A stretch of DNA of 35,978 nt from a bacterium UBA2219 (lineage in GTDB: Bacteria; Desulfobacterota; Deferrimicrobia; Deferrimicrobiales; Deferrimicrobiaceae), in the NCBI GenBank assembly GCA_002327765.1, contig DCUH01000089.1, positions 333-36,310 of the forward strand, given 5' to 3'. Position 1 is the stretch's first letter; the number at the start of each line of letters is the position of its first letter. The position numbers and the translations under genes were made by a program. The notes beneath the pieces were generated by a model that made no database searches, had not been told where the DNA came from, and worked only from the letters and a program-made list of their open reading frames with translations. Of the stretch, positions 30,671-35,978 are shown piece by piece.

Positions 30671-32756
30671 GGAAGACCTTCCGGACGTAGAAGCGCGTCT
30701 CCTGGTAGCTGATCCGCTCGAGCCACGCCGCGGGGTCGCCGCCGGAGCCCGCCCACCACCGCTTCACAGCCGATTCCCCGCCGTTGTACGCGGCCACGGC
30801 GCGGAAGTAGTCGCCGTCGAACTCCTTCAGCAGCTTCGACAGGTAGGCCGCCCCGAGCCGCACGTTGAGCTCGGGCCTCGTCAGGTCCATCCGGCTCGGC
30901 TTGGGGAGCTTTTCCCTGCGCGCGGTCTCCGCCGCGGTCCCCGGCATGAGCTGCATGAGCCCCACGGCGCCCGCGGAGGAGAGGACGTCCGCCTGGAATG
31001 CGGACTCCTGCCGCATGATCGCGTGCAGCACCAGCGGGTCGAGCCCCGCCTGCGGCCGGTCGCAGTCGCCCACGTATTCCGGCGCCAGCGGGTACTGCAG
31101 CCGATCGATCAGGCCGGGCGGCTTCCCCGGGTCCGTCGGGAGATTCACCGCCTCGCGCATCGCCCCTCTCAGGTCGCCCGCGAGGTACCGGAACAGCCCC
31201 GAGGAGCCTCCGTCGGGCAGACCGATCGTCCTCTTCACGACGCCCCGGTCCACCCGCTGGGCCTCCAGCACCGCGTAGTTCGCCACGCCGAGGTCGGTCA
31301 GCCGCTCCGCGCGGCGCACCTTCGCCGCGTCCTCCGGCGCCCACGGCGCACCGAGGACCTTGTCCCAGAGCTGCCGCCGCTCCGCGCGGCACGCCTCCGT
31401 CTCCCCGCTCGAGCGGGCGTTGAGCATCCGGAACGGGTCGCCGCCCCGCTCCCTTACGGCCAGCAAGGCGTAGACGCCGGTGGAGGGGTCGGCGGAAAGG
31501 GAGGCGAAGACCCGGTCGGCCTCTTCCGCCCTGCCGCTCTCCTTGAGCGCGCGCGCGCCCCAGAACCGGTGCCGGGCGGATTCCACAGACCCGAAACCGC
31601 CCCTCTCCCCCGCCCGGAAAGCGGCGATGGCCTCGTCGTGCCGCTTGAGCCGGTAGAGCCCGTAGGCGTGGCGGAAGATCGACTCCTGGCGCGTCCGGTC
31701 GTCCGCCGCCAGCCGCAGCTCGCCGAACGCAGCCGTCGCCCCGGCGACGTCGCCCTCGTCCTCGAGCACCCACGCCGCCTGGTAGCGCGCCCTCTCCGCG
31801 TTCTTGAATCGCGGGTCCGCGGCCGCCACCGCGAGGAACCCCTTCCGCGCCTCCGCCAGCTTCCCGGCCCTCCAGTCGACGCGCGCCTGCAGGTACTGCG
31901 CGTCCGAGCGGAACGCGGCCAGGCCGTCCTCGAACCGCTTCGTGAGGAGATCCGTCGCCTCGGCGGTGGCCCCCTGCTTCCGGAGGAACTCCGCGTAGTC
32001 GAGCGCCATGGCGTAGTACTCGTTGGACGGCGGGAAGCGGTTCAGCGCGTTGTCGTACACCGCCCTCACGCGCTCCGCGTCCCCGGCGCGGGAGACGGCC
32101 CTCCCCAGCTTCGCGTAGAAACCGACGGGCAGGTCGAAGGACGCCAGCAGCCCCTCCTTCCACCAGCCCCACAGCCGCTCGTACGACAGCGCCGCCGCCG
32201 ACTGGGCGGAGTACGCCGCGAAGTTGTCGAGGTGGAGCTGCGCCGCCCTGGAGTTCGGCCCCCCCTCCTCGGCAAGCAGGGCCACGACGAAGGCTTCTTC
32301 CGACTTCCGGTTGCCGCCGGAGACCGCGCCCCGGGAGACGGAGAGGCCGGCCCCCGCGAGGCGCAGGTCGTTGTCGAGCGCCGCCGCGTAGCCGATCTCG
32401 TGCCGCAGGTACGGGATCAACGGGGAGCCGGGGTACTGCGCCTCGAGCAGGTTCATGTATTCCGACGCCTCGAGGCGCTTCTTCCCGCGCGCGGCGGCCA
32501 TCCCCGAGAAGTAGAGGACGTAATCACCCAGGTCGTGCTCGCGGTGGGGGATCCTCGCGAACGCCGCGCCCGCCTCCGCGAAGCGCTCGTGGTCCAGATG
32601 GACCCAACCCTCCCGGAAGGCGTTGTCGTGGGCGTTCGGGGCGGCGGGGTGCGCCGCGGTCCCGGGCGCGAGCAGAAACGCCGCGGACAATAGGAGAAGC
32701 GCGAAAGCGCGTTTCAATTCCCTTGAACCTCCGTTGCCGCCCTGGTCTCGTCCCAT
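30465..32756 (-). CDS. slt: Soluble lytic murein transglycosylase (Slt-type)
   Basis: 763 residues. Cleaves murein between MurNAc and GlcNAc to anhydro-MurNAc products in the periplasm. Signal peptide ALLLLSAAFLLAPGTAAHP; long alpha-superhelical repeat region (about 30-550) as in Slt70; the SLT domain at about 570-690 with catalytic Glu near residue 584 in AIMRQESAFQAD, AGAVGLMQLMPGTAAETA, and VAAYNGGESAVKRWW. The C-terminal 50 residues are Pro/Ala-rich. Start: ATG at 32756 is seven bases after GATAAT; ATG at 32759 is the next upstream alternative. The last 206 bases overlap the end of nagZ on the opposite strand. Confidence 0.92.
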   Translation of the reverse strand: MGRDQGGNGGSRELKRAFALLLLSAAFLLAPGTAAHPAAPNAHDNAFREGWVHLDHERFAEAGAAFARIPHREHDLGDYVLYFSGMAAARGKKRLEASEYMNLLEAQYPGSPLIPYLRHEIGYAAALDNDLRLAGAGLSVSRGAVSGGNRKSEEAFVVALLAEEGGPNSRAAQLHLDNFAAYSAQSAAALSYERLWGWWKEGLLASFDLPVGFYAKLGRAVSRAGDAERVRAVYDNALNRFPPSNEYYAMALDYAEFLRKQGATAEATDLLTKRFEDGLAAFRSDAQYLQARVDWRAGKLAEARKGFLAVAAADPRFKNAERARYQAAWVLEDEGDVAGATAAFGELRLAADDRTRQESIFRHAYGLYRLKRHDEAIAAFRAGERGGFGSVESARHRFWGARALKESGRAEEADRVFASLSADPSTGVYALLAVRERGGDPFRMLNARSSGETEACRAERRQLWDKVLGAPWAPEDAAKVRRAERLTDLGVANYAVLEAQRVDRGVVKRTIGLPDGGSSGLFRYLAGDLRGAMREAVNLPTDPGKPPGLIDRLQYPLAPEYVGDCDRPQAGLDPLVLHAIMRQESAFQADVLSSAGAVGLMQLMPGTAAETARREKLPKPSRMDLTRPELNVRLGAAYLSKLLKEFDGDYFRAVAAYNGGESAVKRWWAGSGGDPAAWLERISYQETRFYVRKVFLNLLQYYRIHRPAMYARYLPSAPTEAPKAPDAGPTPAPAGSAGDALPTPPTPEADPTGGPLSPDDGGT

Positions 32757-32758
32757 CA

Positions 32759-32768
32759 TGTTATTATC
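32759..32768. promoter_or_regulatory. Overlapping divergent -10 elements for slt and the isomerase operon
   Basis: Plus strand TGTTATTAT (32759-32767) predicts a start near 32774. Minus strand GATAAT (32768-32763) predicts a start at the slt ATG 32756. The two starts are 18 bases apart and the elements share bases 32763-32767, so the two promoters would exclude each other. Confidence 0.55.
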
Positions 32769-32812
32769 GACTGGAAAAACGAAAACGATACCGCGGAGAA
32801 AGAAATAATTTC

Positions 32813-33658
32813 GTGGACGTCTCCCTTTCCACCCACCTCTTCGTCTTCCACCCGCTGGACGACGCGATCCTTTCGCTCTACCCGAAGCACGGCTTCACCC
32901 GCGCGGAGATCTGGGCGATGCCGCCCCATTTCCCGTACGACGACCCCGCCGCCGCCGACCGCGTCGCGGAGGACATGGCGCGTCACGGGATCAAGGTGGC
33001 CAGCCTCCACGGCCCCATCTACCCCGACGTGCGGACCTACAAGAAGGACCGGTGGTACTCCCTGTGCTCCACCGACGAGGCGCACCGCCTCGAGTCCGTG
33101 GAGGCCAACCGGAAGGCGGCGGCGTGGCTCGGCCGCAACGGCGGCGGGACGGTGGTCCTGCACACGGGCTTCCCCGCGGGCGACTGGTACCCGCACCGGT
33201 GGAACGCGCTCCTCTCGTCGATGAACGAGCTCGTCGCGTCGGCCCCCGGCAACGTCCGCTTCGCCGTGGAGAACACGCCGGTCGACTCCGGGCACACGGA
33301 CGTCATCCTCGACATCGTCGCCCGGTACCCCGAGGACCGGGTCGGCGTGTGCATCGACCTCGGGCACGCCCACATCATCGAAACGGTCCTCGGCGCGCTG
33401 CGGGCCGCGGGCGGCCGCCTGATCCACGTACACGCCTCCGACAACAAGGGCGAAAAGGACGAGCACCTCGTCCCCGGCAAGGGGACGATCCCCTGGGGGC
33501 GCGCGATCGCCGCCCTGCGGGAGGCCGGGTTCAAAGGCGCCTTCACCGTCGAGCTGCGCGACTACACGCGGGGGGACGCCCCCCCCTACCGGGATTTCGG
33601 CCAGATGCTCGCGGAGACCCGCGCCGCCCTGGACCGGATCCTCGGGGACGGGAAATGA
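32813..33658 (+). CDS. TIM-barrel sugar phosphate isomerase/epimerase-type protein
   Basis: 281 residues from GTG at 32813. AP-endonuclease-2-type TIM barrel. Candidate metal ligands are Glu in FAVENTPVDS, Asp/His in CIDLGHAHI, His in LIHVHASDN and the C-terminal Glu in FTVELRDYT, a pattern shared by xylose-isomerase-like enzymes and endonuclease IV. I cannot name the substrate. GGAG lies 14 bases before the GTG (weak ribosome site); the frame stays open upstream, so the start is provisional. The stop overlaps the amgK start by four bases (ATGA), so it is cotranscribed with amgK and murU. Confidence 0.85.
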   Translation: MDVSLSTHLFVFHPLDDAILSLYPKHGFTRAEIWAMPPHFPYDDPAAADRVAEDMARHGIKVASLHGPIYPDVRTYKKDRWYSLCSTDEAHRLESVEANRKAAAWLGRNGGGTVVLHTGFPAGDWYPHRWNALLSSMNELVASAPGNVRFAVENTPVDSGHTDVILDIVARYPEDRVGVCIDLGHAHIIETVLGALRAAGGRLIHVHASDNKGEKDEHLVPGKGTIPWGRAIAALREAGFKGAFTVELRDYTRGDAPPYRDFGQMLAETRAALDRILGDGK

Positions 33659-34791
33659 CCGCGGGGCCCGACCTCTCCGCGATCCGACGGGCCGTCTCCG
33701 CGCTCTTCCCTTCCGCCGACCCGGCGAAGGCCGAGGTCGTCCCGCTGGCGGGCGACGCCTCGACCCGTTCGTACTACCGCGTCCGCGTCCCCGCGCCCGC
33801 GCCCGGCGGCCCGGGCGCCCCGGCGGCCCGTTCCGTCGTCGCCATGCTCTACCCCGACGAGATTCCCCCGGGCGGCGAGCTGCCGTTCCTCAACGTCCAC
33901 CGCTACCTCCTCAAAGCAGGGATCCCCGTCCCGGCGACGCTGCGGCACGACCCGGCGGCGAAGCTTTTGTTCCTCGAGGACGCGGGGGACACGATGCTCG
34001 AGGACTCCGTCCGGAAGCGCGGGACCGCCCCGTGCCTTCCGCTGTACGAGCAGTGCGTGGAGGTCCTGGTGAGGATCCAGGCGGACGCCACCCGGGCTCT
34101 CGACGGCTCGGCGATCCCCGCGCGCCTGGCCTTCGACCTGAAGAAGTTCGCCGGGGAGATCGACTTCTTCTTTCTCCACGCCGTCCGCGGATTCGGCGGC
34201 ATCCCCCTGCGCGAGGAGGAACAGCGCGCCATCGGGGACCTCTTCCTCCCGTTCCTCGAGCGGACCGTCTCCCTGCCCCGCGTGCTCGCGCACCGGGACT
34301 ACCACAGCCGGAACGTGATGGTCGTGGGGGAGGAAAAGGCCCCGGGCCACTCGAACCTGCGCGTGCTCGACTTCCAGGACGCAAGGATGGGAAACGTCTT
34401 CTACGACCTCGCCTCCCTCCTGCGGGACTCCTACGTCACCCTCACCGAGGGGGAGGTCGGCCACCTGGGGTACGCGTGGCGCAGCGCCGCCTCCCGGGAG
34501 CTGCGCCGCGCCGCGGGCGACCCGGGGGCGTTCGACGAGCTGCTCGACGCCGCCGCGCTCCAGCGCAACGTGAAGGCGATCGGCACCTTCGGGAACCAGG
34601 CGCACAACCGCGGCAGGAAACTCTACCTGCGCTTCATCCCGCCGACCGTCGCGCACCTTCGTCGCAACTTCGAGCGGAACCCGGGGATGCGCCCCCTCGC
34701 CGCGAAGCTGCTCCCCCTGCTCGACGCCCTCGCGGCGAAGGCGGCGGAGGAGGAGGCGGCGGAAACCGCGCCTGTGGACGCGAAACCGTGA
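33655..34791 (+). CDS. amgK: AmgK-like N-acetylmuramate kinase (APH-fold)
   Basis: 378 residues. APH-family phosphotransferase. Catalytic loop HRDYHSRNVMVV near residue 213 with the Asp at about 215 and Asn, then the metal-binding motif LDFQDARMGNVFYDLASLL near 240. AmgK phosphorylates MurNAc (and GlcNAc) at C1 in the recycling pathway described in Pseudomonas. The assignment here rests on the next gene being MurU-like, on NagZ and Slt nearby, and on the APH-fold motifs. ATGA overlap with the isomerase; GTGA overlap with murU. A generic sugar kinase remains possible. Confidence 0.78.
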   Translation: MTAGPDLSAIRRAVSALFPSADPAKAEVVPLAGDASTRSYYRVRVPAPAPGGPGAPAARSVVAMLYPDEIPPGGELPFLNVHRYLLKAGIPVPATLRHDPAAKLLFLEDAGDTMLEDSVRKRGTAPCLPLYEQCVEVLVRIQADATRALDGSAIPARLAFDLKKFAGEIDFFFLHAVRGFGGIPLREEEQRAIGDLFLPFLERTVSLPRVLAHRDYHSRNVMVVGEEKAPGHSNLRVLDFQDARMGNVFYDLASLLRDSYVTLTEGEVGHLGYAWRSAASRELRRAAGDPGAFDELLDAAALQRNVKAIGTFGNQAHNRGRKLYLRFIPPTVAHLRRNFERNPGMRPLAAKLLPLLDALAAKAAEEEAAETAPVDAKP

Positions 34792-35696
34792 AGGCAATGA
34801 TCCTCGCCGCGGGGCTGGGCACGCGGCTGAGGCCTCTGACCCACGAGATCCCCAAGCCGGTCGTGCCGGTGCTGGGCCGCCCCCTGTGCGGCTACGCGAT
34901 GGAATTCCTCCGCTCCCAGGGCGCGACGGAGTTCCTGCTCAACCTCCACCACGGCCCCGACGCCATCCGGGAGCGGGTCGACGCCTGGGCCGCGGGCCGG
35001 TTCCCGGTGCGATACGTCGTCGAGCCGGAGATCCTCGGCACCGGCGGCGGGATCCGGAACGCCCGCGAGTTCCTGGGGGGAGGCACCTTCTTCGCGGCGA
35101 ATTCCGACGTGATCACCCGGTTCCCGCTCGAAGAGGCGCTTTCGCGGCACCGGGAGACCGGCGCGCTGGCGACCCTGGTCCTGTTCCCCGACCCGGCGAA
35201 GCGGTACACGCCGGTGCGCGTGCGCGAAGACGGCCGCATCTCCGGCTTCGGGGAAGACGCGCCCGCCGGGGCGAGCGAAGGGTTCTTCTCTGGGTACCAG
35301 ATCGTCGAGCCGGAGCTGATCGGCCACATCCCCCCGGCGAAGCATTCCTGCATCGTCCGGGAAACCTATGCCCCGCTGATCGCGCGCGGCGCGCCGATCT
35401 TCGCGTTCCTTTTCCCCGGCGGCTCCTTCCTCGATTTCGGGTCGCCCGCCGACTACCTCGAAGGCGTGATCTCGCTGCTCGCCCGGCGGGAAGACGCCGG
35501 CCGCGTGTTCGTGGCGCCGGGCGCCGTGGTGGACCCGTGCGCCTCCGTCGGCCCGGACGCGGCGATCGAGGACGGGGCGACCGTCGGCGCGGGGGCGGTG
35601 ATACGGCGCGCCATCCTCTGGCCCGGCGCACGGGTCGCCCCGGGCGCCGTCGTGGAAAACGGCATCCTCACCCCTTCGCGGTTCGTCGCGGCATAG
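34788..35696 (+). CDS. murU: MurU-like sugar-1-phosphate nucleotidyltransferase
   Basis: 302 residues. Nucleotidyltransferase domain: MILAAGLGTRLRPLTHEIPK near the N terminus, the LGTGGGIRNA segment, and the NSDV metal site. A left-handed beta-helix of hexapeptide repeats closes the protein (VAPGAVVDPCASVGPDAAIE). MurU makes UDP-MurNAc from MurNAc-1-phosphate; a GDP-mannose or UDP-GlcNAc pyrophosphorylase would have a similar sequence, so the specific substrate comes from the AmgK neighbour. The GTG start overlaps the amgK stop (GTGA). Confidence 0.78.
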   Translation: MKAMILAAGLGTRLRPLTHEIPKPVVPVLGRPLCGYAMEFLRSQGATEFLLNLHHGPDAIRERVDAWAAGRFPVRYVVEPEILGTGGGIRNAREFLGGGTFFAANSDVITRFPLEEALSRHRETGALATLVLFPDPAKRYTPVRVREDGRISGFGEDAPAGASEGFFSGYQIVEPELIGHIPPAKHSCIVRETYAPLIARGAPIFAFLFPGGSFLDFGSPADYLEGVISLLARREDAGRVFVAPGAVVDPCASVGPDAAIEDGATVGAGAVIRRAILWPGARVAPGAVVENGILTPSRFVAA

Positions 35697-35840
35697 AGGC
35701 TCCGCGGCCGCGCCCCAAACGGTAACGATGTGCGGTATCGCCTGCGCAGGGGGGGGGCAAGTCCGGGAAGTTGCTGAATGGCGTTCTACAACTTTTCGGA
35801 ATGGACCCCTCGCGAATCGGTAAACTGGCTTCTTATGAGC

Positions 35841-35888
35841 GGGGGACACTCTTTCCCTTCGCCCGTGTTTAAACCAAGAGTGTCCCCC
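35841..35888. repeat. Inverted repeat hairpin near the window edge, REP-like
   Basis: GGGGGACACTCTT (35841-35853) and AAGAGTGTCCCCC (35876-35888) are perfect complements around a 22-base loop; the outer GAGCG pairs with CGCTC after a short bulge. The sequence 35697-35978 has no convincing gene; besides this hairpin it has a run of nine G near 35751-35759. The form resembles palindromic elements beside IS200/REP-associated tyrosine transposases in related bacteria, but no transposase is visible here. Confidence 0.6.
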
Positions 35889-35978
35889 GAACCCGCTCGC
35901 CCCTATATAGATAGCTTTTCCGGACGTACCTTCCGTAGAGATGATCTCCTCTGTGGCTTCTATGACTGACCGGCCTCC

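Noticed and set aside
32723..32725. ATG at 32723 as the start of the isomerase
   Set aside because: It would place the start inside the opposite slt coding region and upstream of the likely promoter; the added residues are Arg/Tyr-rich and unlike the family.

Overview
The window is very GC-rich (about two thirds G+C by eye, not computed), densely coded, and looks like chromosome of a deltaproteobacterial (Desulfobacterota/Desulfuromonadia-like) lineage. The main reason is the run ccsA-hemA-hemC-hemD-hemB followed by an RDD protein and polA, an order I associate with Geobacter-type genomes. A PEP-CTERM protein with a sigma-54-type promoter and an exopolysaccharide-type nucleotide sugar dehydrogenase fit that view. 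Genus cannot be read from this sequence. I see no rRNA, tRNA, CRISPR array or complete mobile element.

Layout. 1-2.8 kb: start of a nucleotide sugar dehydrogenase, a secreted protein, a PEP-CTERM protein and a small lipoprotein. 2.9-8.1 kb: a FecR/DUF6600 wall-type protein, a zinc-ribbon membrane protein, ubiE, a LOG-family hydrolase and an AbiJ/HEPN-like protein. 8.1-11.3 kb: a small outer-membrane barrel, a 100-nt foldback, a decayed CAP-domain lipoprotein, a WVPG-repeat protein, and an ECF sigma factor with a membrane partner and a secreted protein. 11.4-19.5 kb: polA, RDD, a small ORF and the heme operon with ccsA, all leftward. 19.5-22.9 kb: DUF4105, DUF3015 and a lipoprotein alpha/beta hydrolase. 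22.9-26.2 kb: a peptide ABC importer (binding protein plus two permeases, no ATPases). 26.2-29.4 kb: a beta-phosphoglucomutase/GH65 phosphorylase fusion. 29.5-35.7 kb: a peptidoglycan-recycling group (NagZ, Slt-type lytic transglycosylase, a TIM-barrel isomerase, AmgK-like kinase and MurU-like nucleotidyltransferase).

How genes work together. HemA, HemC, HemD and HemB cover most steps from glutamyl-tRNA to uroporphyrinogen III, and CcsA uses heme for cytochrome c maturation. Slt and NagZ would release MurNAc from murein; AmgK and MurU would return it to UDP-MurNAc. The GH65 phosphorylase would make beta-glucose 1-phosphate, which its own fused HAD domain would convert to glucose 6-phosphate.

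The most striking non-coding signal is a repeated start-site arrangement: in at least eight genes a -10-like hexamer, often with an extended TGn, ends exactly seven bases before the start codon with no Shine-Dalgarno sequence. This predicts leaderless mRNAs. One divergent pair (22879/22902) shares a nearly palindromic -10 exactly midway between the two ATGs. Other genes in the same window have clear Shine-Dalgarno sites and normal leaders, so two classes of start coexist.
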